DNA of 64,000 nucleotides. Source: Caprella mutica. Taxonomy: Eukaryota > Arthropoda > Malacostraca > Amphipoda > Caprellidae. Position numbers and translations under genes: made by a program. Below the pieces are notes generated by a model that ran no database searches, had not been told where the DNA came from, and saw nothing but the letters and a program-made list of their open reading frames with translations. The DNA is taken from the NCBI GenBank assembly GCA_947561585.1, contig CANNZV010001118.1, forward strand, positions 168,122 through 232,121, written 5' to 3'. Below, piece after piece: positions 23,770-35,800 of the stretch (positions within the stretch are counted from its first letter, which is position 1; each line of letters begins with the position of its first letter).

Positions 23770-23970
23770 GGGTAAGTTACGAATTATCGGTCGGTTTCAC
23801 ATCTTCGGTCTTATAAGAAAAACAATATTATAATTAATATTATTTGTTTACCATAATACCTGCAGGTATCATGGTAACCAATATAATTAAGAATTCAATT
23901 ATAATATATATATAGTTTTTATCTTATATGACCGATGATATGAAACTGATCAATAATTCGTAACTTACCC
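23770..23970. mobile_element. TA-flanked palindromic MITE
   Basis: GGGTAAGTTACGAATTATCGG at the left is mirrored by its complement at the right end (ATAATTCGTAACTTACCC). TA stands on both sides (23768-23769 and 23971-23972), the target duplication of Tc1/mariner-type transposases. The centre is ACCTGCAGGTATCATGG. There is no ORF. Confidence 0.85.
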
Positions 23971-24119
23971 TAAGTTTGTAAAAGTTTCTTAATTCTTTTA
24001 TTAACCAAAAGTCGTAACTGTTAGTGTTCTTCATTTACACACGTTATTCACATTGGTAAATTAGTTAGAAGACATAGGTATACATTATGCACTAGTGGAT
24101 GCACTTGCATGTCAATTGC

Positions 24120-24663
24120 ATTCACTTAACACAATGGCAGGGAGGAGGGATGCATCACGCTATGTGTATCCTAGGGGTATAATTTGGATGCGTAATATAA
24201 TGGATACAGTACGCTATGTGTATCCTAGGGCATAATGTGGATACGCAGCAGTTGTGAATAATTGATAATCATATTATTCATTTGTTAGATGAACTTTGAA
24301 ATTCAAATTTTTTACGTTAGAATTAATTTTAATTCAATTGATAACTGTGGAGCAGGAGCCAGAACTTTAAGTTTTTAACATAGTGGCTCCAAAGCTGGAG
24401 CCAGATCCTTCATTTACATTCTATTTAACTCCGGAGCAGGAGTCGGAGCCAACCTATTGATTGTCAGCTTCCCTGCCCTGAATTTCGCGGTATAATGGAT
24501 GCAGTACCTACGCTATATGTATCCTATATAGGAGTACGATGTGGTTACGCGGTATAATGGATACATTACGCTAAATGTAGGTATCCTAGGAGGATGATAC
24601 GTTAAAAAGAGGTATCCTAGTTCATATGAGGATGATATGGATACACGGTGTAATAGATACAGT
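24120..24663. repeat. Degenerate ~70-bp tandem repeats interrupted by a hAT-end-like fragment
   Basis: Copies share TATAATGGATACAGTACGCT and TATGTGTATCCTAGG. Between about 24250 and 24478 another sequence intervenes. It carries several GGAGCAGGAGCC motifs and ends TCAGCTTCCCTGCCCTG, which in reverse reads CAGGGCAGGGAAGCTGA, typical of a hAT terminus. Its other end is not visible. Confidence 0.6.
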
Positions 24664-25319
24664 CAAGGTTCATAGACTATAACAGGTTAAACGTATGGGG
24701 AAAAAATTGCCATTGAGAAAACAACATTTTCTGTCTTTCTTCTTGAATATCTCTTAAACGGTAGATTAAACTTGCGCGTGAGTCAGAATAGAATTCTTTA
24801 GAATTTAATAATCTATCGAATGGTATAAAAAATATTTCAATGAAATGGTTATTATCACTGTAAAACCAACAAAAACTAACTGCTATTCACTACGACAATT
24901 AGCAATGGAAGGAACAATTTCTGTCTTTCTTCTTGAATATACGATAGATTAAACTCGGGCGTGAGTCAGAATAGAATTCTTTAGAATTTAATAATCTATC
25001 GAATGGTATAAAAAATATTTCAAAGAAATGGTTATTACCACTGTTAAAAGAACAAAAAGCTAACTACTATTCACGTCGTTGTCCGTTGATTAATGGGCTC
25101 TGGTCAACATTTTAATCCGCTTTAATTACTGTAGCTAAAAGCCTAAAATAAGAACAAACCTAATATTGCAATAATAAAAAAAGAAATAAACAATGTAAAA
25201 TGTCAATTATTTGTAACATAGGTTTCATAGGTTTTCATATAAAGAATTTGTAGGCTCAGCTCTTAGTAACATTTCGTACTATTTCTATTCGTTTAACCTG
25301 TTATAGTCTATGAACCTTG
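24664..25319. mobile_element. hAT-like non-autonomous element with internal duplication
   Basis: Thirty-base perfect terminal inverted repeats begin CAAGGTTCATAGACTATAAC at the left and are mirrored at the right. GATACAGT flanks both sides (24656-24663 and 25320-25327), an exact 8-base target duplication. The interior contains two copies of a segment near 180 bases (shared CTGTCTTTCTTCTTGAATAT and ATCTATCGAATGGTATAAAA). No transposase is encoded. Confidence 0.9.
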
Positions 25320-25327
25320 GATACAGT

Positions 25328-26285
25328 AGCTACGTAGTAATCAAACATCAACCCTAATTTTTTTAACCATTTAAACTAGAAATGTTTAACCATATTAACT
25401 AGGAATGTTCAACCATTTATATTAGAAAGGTTACTAACCTGAGGTTTTACCTCATTAAACCCTCATTTCTACTATAATAATGACTGTTGTGTATTTATAA
25501 TGTATTTTTGTTGCCTGTAACACTTTTCTATTATTTGAAGCTATTCTCTATGAACTAAAGTTACTCAGTTATACATATATCTTATATACTCCATTCAGTT
25601 ACTTTCTTCATAGATTGATACAATTTATCTACATTTATCCATATACTTACATAAAGCTCTGTTAGTCTTATTTGTTTGTTTGTATGTTTGTACACTGAAG
25701 AAATAAGATCTAAATTATGTCTATATCCTAATTCCTAATTAAATATTAATTGAACTCTAATGAGGCATATGCAAGTAAGTATTGTAGTTAGATATGTGTA
25801 TTCATTTATATGTATTTCTGCTAGACATACCAACAATTTTGGTGCAATGAAAACATGATTCATTCATAAATAGTGATGATCATGGTATATATAACTCGAG
25901 TAATTAAGCATTTAATTTAGAAATTAATTATTTTATAAAATAAGTGAAGCAAATAATATAAGCAACCTCTGTCATTAATACAAATTCAAACACTGCAGTA
26001 TAATATAATCATTAATCAATTAATCAATATGCCTAATAACCCGTCAAATTACACTACTCTTAATTGAGACCCCGTTATTTTTAACGGGTAAGTACACCAG
26101 TGGGGTGTTCATTGCCTAGAGCTATTCTATTACACACGGCCTTTAATAGAACATCATTATAACCTAAAAAGTACAACAGTCCAGCTGGGGATGGGTTATC
26201 GTCCCCTGGGGCACCGTGGTGACATTGCCATGGCATCGTGTCCCTTGTATTTCTCTGCTGTAGTTGATTTAATTAAATTTCACTA
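25328..26285. other. Intergenic AT-rich DNA
   Basis: No gene is seen. A short repeat of 'AACCATTTAAACTAGAAATG' type occurs at about 25365-25440. 26160-26240 is a less AT-rich patch without recognisable content. Confidence 0.4.
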
Positions 26286-26289
26286 AATT

Positions 26290-26516
26290 GTACCACAATA
26301 GAATTCCTCTTTAATGAAATCCTCTATAGTGAATGTAGAGTCCTGAGTAAGAAACTAGCCTGTATAGTGAACAAATTTTCTTTAAATGGCCATAAGTTTT
26401 AATAAACTAATGACCATTTTATGGCTGATTGAAGAAATTTTGTTCATTATAGAGGCTACTTCCTTACTCATGACTCTACATTCACTATAGAGGAGTTCTC
26501 TATAGAGGATTGTATC
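26290..26516. mobile_element. Palindromic MITE, CCTCTATA...TATAGAGG family
   Basis: The left half (CCTCTATAGTGAATGTAGAG, then GAGTAAGAAACTAGCC) is the inverse of the right half (GGCTACTTCCTTACTC then CTCTACATTCACTATAGAGG). The centre is AT-rich. A second copy with the same design is at 44388-44592. Confidence 0.8.
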
Positions 26517-28781
26517 TAAATTTAATTATACTTTTTTTCTACGTATATAGTTTATTTGACTGTTTATTTATTCCACGATATTTCCTTACTATATTCTATT
26601 ATTAATTTAGTTATGTTATGTTGTATAAACTATACTATACGTATAATTAAAACATCATCTCCATTACTTATACTTCTAATCACACTTCATGTTTCAGTGT
26701 AAAACAAAACAATATATAAACCTTGAACTTCTATAAATTGCATAGTTAATTTTTCTCTTTCAAGTACTATACAGTTACATATATAAAGCATTATTGTATG
26801 CATCATAACATGCATACGCCCACACTCATATAATACATGCGTATGATATCATTATATGTTAATATATGTATATGTACTGATATTATTGAATGTATTAATT
26901 AATATATCAGCAATGTACAGTTTAATATTTTTTTATTTGATGCAGTTTGATTTTTTGATAATTATTCCAAAATAAAATAATTTTATTTCTAATTTTTCTG
27001 ATGTTTAAAATGACGAAAAAGAGTTTAATTGAAGTCAGTTTTAGAGTAAAAGAAATAATCTTCTGTTGAAATCAGTTATTTATTTTTAAGCGTATTATTT
27101 TCAAAATTATTATTTTACAATAGTAATTTTTTTAGAGCGAAAAACATTTGATTATTACCTAGGTCAGTTCACGTTGTAAGTTCAACTACATTGTTTGTGT
27201 AAACTTTAAAAGCTATTACATTCAAATACCATACCACACAAAAAAAAAACTACACATATGTATATATATTGTATACTGAGAAATTTCAGTCAAATTTACT
27301 CGAAAATATGCATTTAATGTTGTAAAAGATGAAATTAAATAGACATTTTATTTTATATTTATAATCATAGAAAAGTGTCACTGCATGATGCTAATTTCAC
27401 AAATCACGGTTTTCTAATATCCTATTATTTTCAAATCTTACTGATTTGTAGTCGTGTACCCAGACCAATTTTAAAATATCTACAAGCATTACAATTAGTA
27501 AAGTTTCTTTTTGGAAATGTGAAATTATTAAGCAGTCATAAAAATCAATACGAATACACTTTTCTTTGACAGTACATATATCTATACGAATATTTTAATA
27601 AGGAGTATTTTCTCATTTAATTTTCATATCATTTTTTTATATTTTGAACGATGCAAAATCTTTTTCTTGATAAAATTAAAAATAAATTCTATCTACAGTT
27701 TTCCGCTTTATGGACATGTACTTTAAATCTGTATTATTACACACAAATTATTTGTAATTCAATTTTAGATAATTTGAGGTAGAATCAATTTACTCGTACT
27801 TTATCTCCATTTTATACATGCAATCACAATATTGTATAACTTTAGTGTATTGATACCGTTCCACTGCACACGTTTTTTCCCAACAAGTGAGTTAATCGTT
27901 CAAGGTACAGTTCACACAGTGTTTGCTAATCACTCTTACACAAATAGAAAAAAAATAGTTACTAACACAAAAAAAAGAATAGTTGCTATTGCCTATATCG
28001 TTGTTTTCTCTGACTTTCTCTCTCTAGATTGCATGCGGTTTGATGCTTTGCAAGATTTGGTAAATGGTTTTCTCTTTAATTTATATTTTACGAAGGCTTC
28101 AGAAAAAGGCTCAGTAAATTCTTGGTTTCTAGATTATTTGTTATGAAAATTTGTCTGGATATCTTTTGGCAATATGTATGAATACTATTGTTTTTAATGA
28201 TTAAAAAAATTATGTTTGAATTGCATATTTTATCTTTTATAATTTGAGGCAGATGTATATTTTGTTTTTAATATTTTTTAAATTTATATCTCATTTTAAT
28301 ATAGCTTATCTTTTTTTAATTTATATCTTTAATTTTGTTTTTTCCATATCTTTTACTTCTGTTAAATAAAATCTTTTCATTAAATTTTTTCCATTTCCCA
28401 CCATATGATGAAATGCCGTCTTTTATTATCACCCACTGAATTGTATTTTCTTAATGTTTCCGTATTACTGTTTTCCATTTCACATTCTTCATTTGGGGTG
28501 AACTTTCTACCCTGAAAATATGCTCATAGTTTCTTCCATTCTCTCCCGTATTTCTTTCTTTCTGTGAAATTTCTCTCCGCACATTGATTTGTGATACCAT
28601 TTTTCTTATTATTTTGTACGTGTATGAATAATTCATTTTAAAACAACTCTCTTCATTTGACTTAAAATATTCTCTTCACGCTTGTTTTCCTTAGAAATTG
28701 TACATTATTTTAAATAAATAATTATACTCAACAGAAAGAATTAGTTTCGCAATCACTTAATTTATTTTGAAACAAGGTGTA
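26517..28781. other. Intergenic AT-rich DNA
   Basis: Long A/T-rich stretch with homopolymer runs. Open frames here (27375-27569, 27832-28146) have random composition and no family resemblance. No gene, RNA or clear repeat was found. Confidence 0.5.
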
Positions 28782-28922
28782 GGGTAAGTTACGAATTATC
28801 GGTCAGTTTCACATCTTGGGTCATAGAAGAAAAAACTATATAATAGTTAAATAATTATTATTATATCGTTTTTTCTTATATGACCGAAAATGTGGAACTG
28901 ACCGATAATTCGTAACTCACCC
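28782..28922. mobile_element. TA-flanked palindromic MITE
   Basis: A 141-base copy of the GGGTAAGTTACGAATTATCGG family with TA on both sides (28780-28781 and 28923-28924). The arms are near-perfect complements with a short AT loop. Confidence 0.87.
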
Positions 28923-30355
28923 TATTATATTTCTTTAATTAGTGTTTTTTAAATAGAAATTAACGTCAAAATTTATTTTTAAATAATGTTATTCTTTCTG
29001 TGGGAGGAGATTAAAGACAGTTAAGTTTTAAATTGGTTTCCTAGTTAACAGATACGTTCTTATACCAATATTTGTTCTCACTGTTTATATAACTGTATAT
29101 ACTATCTACCAAAGAAATACATGTTCCTGTAGACTTTTTATTGTTCAACTTCTATTTTAGGGGTACATATTGTATGTAATTTACTTAATATGTTCTGTGT
29201 TATTCCTTCTTTGTTACATTATTTTATTTATTTAGTTATAAAATTGATACTAAGATTATCTGCCAAATTGATTCTTTTAAATCATACTTATACTGTACAT
29301 ATTACAATAACTATTTTTAGTTGAGACGAATACTAGCTCTATACCTAGGGCATGATTGTATCTTCTATTCCTGATCATTTCACCTATAACAACATCAGTA
29401 CCTCACTGATTTGCTTGATTATTGTTTTAAATGTGGAAGAGCATCTTCAAAATCTGATTTAATATCTTCAAATATTGACATTTAGTAATCTAGATAACTA
29501 TAACTAATTTCAAGAATAATAATTTTTTTTGACGGATAAATAATATTTTTCAATATTAAAATTGTTCATATGAATTAGTTATGAAATGTAAACTAAAGTA
29601 CCTTTATTTTTTTCAATGTCTGTACACTGTACGTTCGTGTGTTTGTGTGTAACTTTCTCTAGAAATGAGTCTAGAGTCGCCACGTATTGGTATGATATTG
29701 ACTCTCTAGGATTACTGTAGTAGATACGGTACTTAATTAACTAAATAAAAACATCACTGATCTATGTGGAATAATTTATAGAGAATTAATTTAAATTTAT
29801 AATATAAATTTATTTTATTAAATATCACTATTTTTTTCTTATTTTTATTCTTTATTTTTTTTAATATTGTAATTAATTTATTAATAACATTTACCATACA
29901 ATTTGCTTATTCATTTATACCTATTATATAACACTAATAAATTACAATAGTTGCTTCCAAGTCTATTTATTTATTATTGGTGTAAGAATTAATATATATA
30001 GATTTTATATAGTTCTTTTTTCTCACTGTTTTATATAGGGTGAATCGTGTATAATTACCTATATACTGTATGAGCATTTTAAGTAAATTTTCCAATGTTG
30101 TTAACTCTTTATCGTGTTAATGATCATATTTAGTCATTTAAACTGTTGGCAAATGGTTAAACAATATATAGGTCCAAATTGTTTTTTTTTTTTAACTAAC
30201 TGTTTGAATTATTTTGTGCGTGCATTTCTTGCTAACTTTTTTCACAACATCAGCGTTTTATCGGTCAGTGTCCTCTCTATTATCCAAACTTGGCAGAGAA
30301 TCCAAACACTCTGATTGGATAAACTAAATTGGATACCTATAGGTATATTATATAG
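28923..30355. other. Intergenic AT-rich DNA
   Basis: No gene, RNA or structured repeat recognised. Confidence 0.5.
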
Positions 30356-30520
30356 AGGGTAGCTTTCGAGTTATCGGACGGTTTCACTTTTTCGTACACG
30401 TAAAAAAATATTGTTTGACTGACTATTTTAGTTGGTATCCCTTTTTCCAATAGAAATAAAAAATAATTATATATATTTTTCCCACGTGTTCGAAAATGTG
30501 GAACCGTCCGATAACTAGGA
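30356..30520. mobile_element. Diverged foldback MITE related to the GGGTAAGTTACG family
   Basis: GGGTAGCTTTCGAGTTATCGGACGG at the left pairs with GGAACCGTCCGATAACT at the right. The subfamily has GTCCGATAAC where the main family has CCGATAATTC. The right end is truncated. Confidence 0.65.
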
Positions 30521-32214
30521 TATTGATTGAATGAAAGGAATAGAATTTTTTAAATGGAATAAATCTATATTCACAGTTTACTAATCTCTATTCAGTGAAA
30601 GAGAGATGTTTCAATGAACTCCATTGATTTTATATTTAATTGCCTGAAACTTTAGTTCATTTCACAGACGTCAAATCTCTGATAAAATTAGTTCATTTCC
30701 ATTGAAACAAAACACTGATGCTAAATTTTGAACAATTATTATATTAATCATCAAATTAAATTACATAATATTTTTAAAAATCTTAAAGGTTTTTTCATAT
30801 TTCAAGCTATCGAATAGTAAGATATCTATTCATCATCAGGAGAAGATGAAAAATCTGGACCTGACAATAAAAGCTTGAAACCTGAAAAAACCTTCAACGT
30901 TGAGTTTAAATAACCTCTTAAATAAACAGAAATTAGAGTTCAAGTAGAAGAAAGAATGATATATTATTACTTGTATCCATTGTACTACCAACATTCATAT
31001 TAATTCTAAATTGGGTACATATTTCTGTGGGTTTCCCTGTATATATATAGTTAGGTAGCAGTGACATCATTGTACGCAGCAATGCATCATTTAATTAGCC
31101 TCACTGTGGGTCACTGCTGCATCAATAGACCCTTTCAGTGCATCTTGAGACATTGCAGTGACTGCATCAGTTGTATCATCCCTTATAGGTACGAAGTGAT
31201 ACATATGTAAATAAGTAACCATAAACTAAAATGTCAGTGTTGAATCTTGTAATGTCTGTGTAATTTATCATTATTTTATTCCATTGAAGTTATAACTTGT
31301 GATTTATTTATTTGTGTATGTATGTTTATATATTTATATCATATATGTATACTGTCAACCATATTAATTACATTATGTATTGTAAACCCCAGCCTAAAAT
31401 ATCCATGTTATATGAATTTACTTCTGCAGCAACGTCTTTAACTTATTTATTTACTGTATAAACATATAGTACCTACCCTCATTGATCATGTTAAAAACAT
31501 AATTATTAACAATTAGACCTCCTCTAATATAACTTATATAGCTACATAGTGTTATATAATGCATATAATAATCAGTGGTAGATACATATCTATTTTATTC
31601 AAAGAAACTTTATGATAGTTACACCTCAAATAGTGAAAATATCGAGTCTATTATTACAGCATCATTAAGAATGATAAGTAGTAATTATATATAACTAATA
31701 TGTTAATTAATGTAATTATATATTACAGGGAGCTGGGGGTATAATTTCTCTTTCTCTCGTTATGTAATAATAATATTCTATTATATCTGTTAGGCATAAC
31801 GTTCATACATCTTAACTCAGAAACAGCAAATCATCGGGATAGCTTTCTCTCTGTTATTGTACATTTATTATGCGGTTACTAAGTTGACTCAGTAATATTC
31901 AATGACTTATTATCCAGTGCATATAAGAATTAAATACACATATATACGTATTATTTGTTACTGATATACTAGTTTATAAATAGCAATAGTATAAATATAT
32001 AATTCTGGGGCCTAGGACATTTCCTCCTCAGACAATTCGTCAACAAAATACTGTATTTTTTAATTATAAAGTGTATATATCATTCATATGAACGCATAAA
32101 AAATATTTACCTATCGATTACAGCTATATAATTAGATATGATAATTGGGTTGACTGAATCTTTAAGTTATTTACCTCGTTTAATAATTCGCATTAAATTT
32201 AAATAGGTATTTAA
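30521..32214. other. Intergenic AT-rich DNA
   Basis: No gene is seen. 31055-31175 contains repeated and inverted GCAGTGACTGCATCA-like pieces that look like a degraded foldback element. Confidence 0.4.
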
Positions 32215-32350
32215 ACTGGTGGTAGGTGACTTTGTTCACGTAGCCAAATTCCTTTCTGACTGCTTTTTAGAGCTCCTTGTACTTAATTTCCTTTTGACGT
32301 CGCGATATAGCCTTTGTTTCTGAAGCAGACGTTAAACCCTCTACTAAATT
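32215..32350. repeat. SINE-like dispersed repeat, copy 2
   Basis: It shares TGACTTTGTTCACGTAGCCA, CTTTCTGACTGC, CTTGTACTTAATTTCCTTTTGACG and CAGACGTTAAACCC with the copies at 19228, 41865 and 43096. Confidence 0.6.
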
Positions 32351-33478
32351 AAAGTTATCAAATAGAGCAGTAATTTTAGAGTGATTGATTTGGCAATGTT
32401 CAAAGCGACAATAGCCAACTGTAAGAGCAGTCTACTTAACCCGCATAATCTCTAGTTGTTTTTTATTTATTAAATGGATATAACTGTTAAAGATATGCTA
32501 TATTAAAAATATTTAAAAAATTAAAACAAATCTTCAATAATATGTTAACAGAAAAGTATATAACCTTCATTTTATTATTTTATTCTAGCATATTTTTATA
32601 TTATAATGATATTTGTATTTTTCGATTGATGATAGAAAGTTATTTATTTTGAATTAATCCATTATATTGCAAACTAAACTCTAGTATATATTTATCAATA
32701 ATAATGAAATTCCTTTTTACAAATTCAATGAAAATGTTCAACAAGATGATGTTGAACAAACAAACTGAATACAACAATAAATACCTATGTGCTCTATATA
32801 TTTTATAATATTACAGTAAATATTTACAGTATTTAAGCTAAAAACATAGGACAGCATTAATTGTTTATAAATTAATAGCAAGAATCACTTCCTGAATACG
32901 TAACGTGTCTCGCTAAATGGGAAATGCTATATCTTATAATAATCAGTATATGTTGTGTAGTAATTTAAAGACTGGTCATTATGTTTCTATATAAATATCT
33001 TTAACCTTGTAAATTAGTATAAATATGCTCTGTCCCGGTTTTCACGTTTTATTAAAATACATTATATATTTGATATAATTTATGTAACTATTATTCAAAA
33101 TATTTAATGCTCAATTTATAACGTATTTATTTTATATTAAATATTCCAGGATAAAATTTCCATTTTTTTTTACATGTTTGAAATGACTCTTTCTCCATTT
33201 TTTATCATCACTCAGTTTATCATCAACGCTACATGAAATGTTTCTTTATCATTTATATTTAAAATGGACAATGAAATTAGAAATATACTATACTAGCTTA
33301 AGAAATTCGTAGCAATTATTCTCGAGATTATAATATCAAATCAATGAATTTTAATGAATCGCCAAAATTATGTTAATTATTGTATTGACTGATGTATTTA
33401 TCTTGAGTGTAATTATTTTTACAGTATAATTAACAATTCAACATGTATTATAGTATGGTTAACATTTACAGTATAATA
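32351..33478. other. Intergenic AT-rich DNA
   Basis: No gene or structured repeat recognised. Confidence 0.5.
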
Positions 33479-33545
33479 ACCATGTATGAGTGTTATTAAC
33501 ATGTATGAGTGTTATTAACATGTATGAGTGTAATTAACATGTATA
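33479..33545. repeat. 19-bp tandem repeat
   Basis: About three and a half copies of AACATGTATGAGTGTTATT. Confidence 0.8.
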
Positions 33546-33715
33546 TGATGTTTTACATTAACTTGTTGCTATATGTAAGTTTAACTTGTTAAACTTATGT
33601 GTAATTAATTTTAAATTAGCTTGTTAAAACGTGTTTGTTTTAACTTGTAATGAAATCGTGGTGCAATAATTATTGAAAACTTGCTGCATAGGTTTCATAT
33701 TCCTATTCTTAGTAG

Positions 33716-33778
33716 ACGGAACTTTATGGTGGGAGGAGGGCATTAATCTTCTATGAACCCACCATAAATTTTATCTGG
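33716..33778. mobile_element. Small MITE, TTATGGTGGG...CCCACCATAA
   Basis: Short inverted ends TTTATGGTGGG and CCCACCATAAA enclose ATTAATCTTCTATGAAC. Related copies lie at 34916-34986, with fragments at 37690-37757 and 39395-39425. Confidence 0.65.
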
Positions 33779-34700
33779 GTAACACTTCACTAATACCGAA
33801 TAAGCTTTATTCACAATAGATACAATAAGCATAGTATTTATATAGGTATCATTGATACGCCTGTATCAGTGATACGCCTGCGGCCTGTATCATCGATACG
33901 ACTGTGTCCTCACGAAATGTCACGGTCAGCGGGATTGAAAGGGGGAGAGGGGGCGGGGGGTGTTCTACGTGAGGAAGACAGACCTGATAATCTGTTAATT
34001 GTTGTTGTCTTTCCCACCATTGTTTTGGCGTTATTTTTTTCTCATATATTTATCGAACAGGAAATAATTTCATCTGTTAAACCATTTTCAATAATTATTT
34101 TAGAGAAATGGTTGATAGTCAGATTATTGCTAATTTATGAACAATTTTATTCATAATTCATATATTAGCTATTTTTTCTTTCTATAGCTACATCACATGA
34201 TTTCATGCTGTAATGGTTCATTCTAATTTATATATATTAACTACCCATGCATAAATTATATGTCTTGTATATATTTAGTTATATTTGTGTATGACTTGTT
34301 GTCTGCTATACCTCCATATAGCGCTCATACCTACCTGTCTATATATAACAGTTCGTTTGATCTGTTAACCTTTAACATTGCAGGTATAGACTCTATATCA
34401 CCTGTGAACATGCAGGAGAATGCACACCCACTGGAAAATGCATTGGGTTATTGCATACATAATTTTGATTTTAAATTTAATTTTTAACGTCATTAAAAAA
34501 TTTGAAGTTAAATAGGTTAAATATCTGTTATTTTAATTGCTATTTTAAAACTATTTGTTTTATGTGATTTAAAAAAAGAGTTGATAACATAAATTGATTT
34601 GAAAAATAGTTCGATGTATAAAAATGGTATAAAAAATAAATTGATATAAAATATTTTATGTTTAAAAAATGATAATGAAATAAATTCATTAAAATACAAT
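33779..34700. other. Intergenic DNA with three clustered short palindromes
   Basis: 33847-33904 holds GTATCATTGATAC, GTATCAGTGATAC and GTATCATCGATAC in close succession. The open frame that begins there is not gene-like. The rest is AT-rich with nothing recognised. Confidence 0.4.
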
Positions 34701-34870
34701 ATCTGTAGGCGTATTCATAACATCAAAATGCGTCACAATGCGCCCTTAATTGCGTCACTGTAAGAGGCGTCAGTTGCGCCATCTGTTGCGAATCACCAAA
34801 GGTTATCAGGTTACACTGGCGACATCTGGCAACTGTGTGACGTCAGAGGTGTGGGTGCCATACAATTGTT
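34701..34870. promoter_or_regulatory. CpG-rich patch with TGACGTCA and GCGCCATCTGTTG motifs
   Basis: This patch is unusually rich in CpG for the region. It has ATGCGTCAC and AATTGCGTCACTG, GCGCCATCTGTTGCGA, GCGACATCTGGCAAC, and a perfect TGACGTCA at 34838-34845. It may be a regulatory element or a piece of a transposon end. There is no adjoining gene in this part to decide. Confidence 0.25.
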
Positions 34871-34915
34871 AACAAATAAATGATATTTTATTCAAATAAT
34901 TCATTTATTATTAAA

Positions 34916-34986
34916 GAGAAAGTTAATGGTGGAACCATAGAAGATTGGTTCTCTCTCAATCTTCTATGGCCCCACCATAACTTTCT
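34916..34986. mobile_element. Small foldback MITE, GTTAATGGTGG...CCACCATAAC
   Basis: AAGTTAATGGTGGAACCATAG and its near complement CTATGGCCCCACCATAACTT form a 70-base hairpin with an AGAAGATTG/CAATCTTCT inner stem. Confidence 0.75.
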
Positions 34987-35047
34987 GATTTTTTCAGTTT
35001 GGGTTATAGAAATATGTTTTTATAATTTGCTATATACATTTAAAATA

Positions 35048-35181
35048 GGGTAAGTTACGAATTATCCAACAGTTGCTTTTTTTCGATCATTTTAGAAAAT
35101 AATATACATATAATTTATAATAACTAGTTATAGATATTTTTCTCGAAGATGTGGAACTGTCCCATAACTCGTAACTAACCC
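35048..35181. mobile_element. TA-flanked palindromic MITE, decayed right flank
   Basis: GGGTAAGTTACGAATTATCC at the left (preceded by TA) and CTCGTAACTAACCC at the right. The base after the right end is TG rather than TA. Confidence 0.75.
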
Positions 35182-35429
35182 TGTGTTGCAATAATTCACC
35201 ATGCAGAATATTTGTATTTAGTAGCATTAATTAAACTCTCCAATAAATGGTTTGGTTACTGCACCTAAAACTACAGCTATGACATCACTGACCGTCACGT
35301 CATACCTCTAAATAGAGGTAATATATATGGTAAAAGAGGTAAATAATTAACTGTGCTTTTTCTCTGACTATTTAAACTAATTGTTTTTCTTAGGATATCC
35401 CAAAATGTGTTGCATTGATATGTGATAAA

Positions 35430-35800
35430 TCGTGTTTATTATTTTGAACTTAAATTTTTGTTGTTGTTGAACTTTAAATTCATTTTTATTTTATTGAGCT
35501 TTAAATATTATATTTTTAAACTTCAAATTTTATTTTACCTAACTTCGAATCTTCAAATAATTTTTTTGAACTTCATATCAATTTTATTGAACTTCAAATT
35601 TATTTTATTGAACTTCAAATTTTATCTTTTTAAACTTCAATTCAATTTATTGAACTTCAAATTTTATTTAATTAAACTTCAAATTTTATCTTTTTAAACT
35701 TCAATTCAATTTATTGAACTTCAATTCAATTTATTAAACTTCAAATTTTATTTTATTAAACTTCAAATGAATTTTATTGAACTTTAAATTTGACTTTGAA
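35430..35800. repeat. AT-rich 22-24 bp degenerate tandem repeat
   Basis: About 15 copies of GAACTTCAAATTTTATTTTA with varied spacing. The open frame over it (35422-35697) is a by-product. Confidence 0.8.

Noticed and set aside
27832..28146. 104-codon open frame in the intergenic region
   Set aside because: No similarity to a known family, no signal peptide or domain, AT-driven composition.
33869..34156. 95-codon open frame starting in the palindrome cluster
   Set aside because: Random composition, no splice or family support, in a repeat-rich desert.
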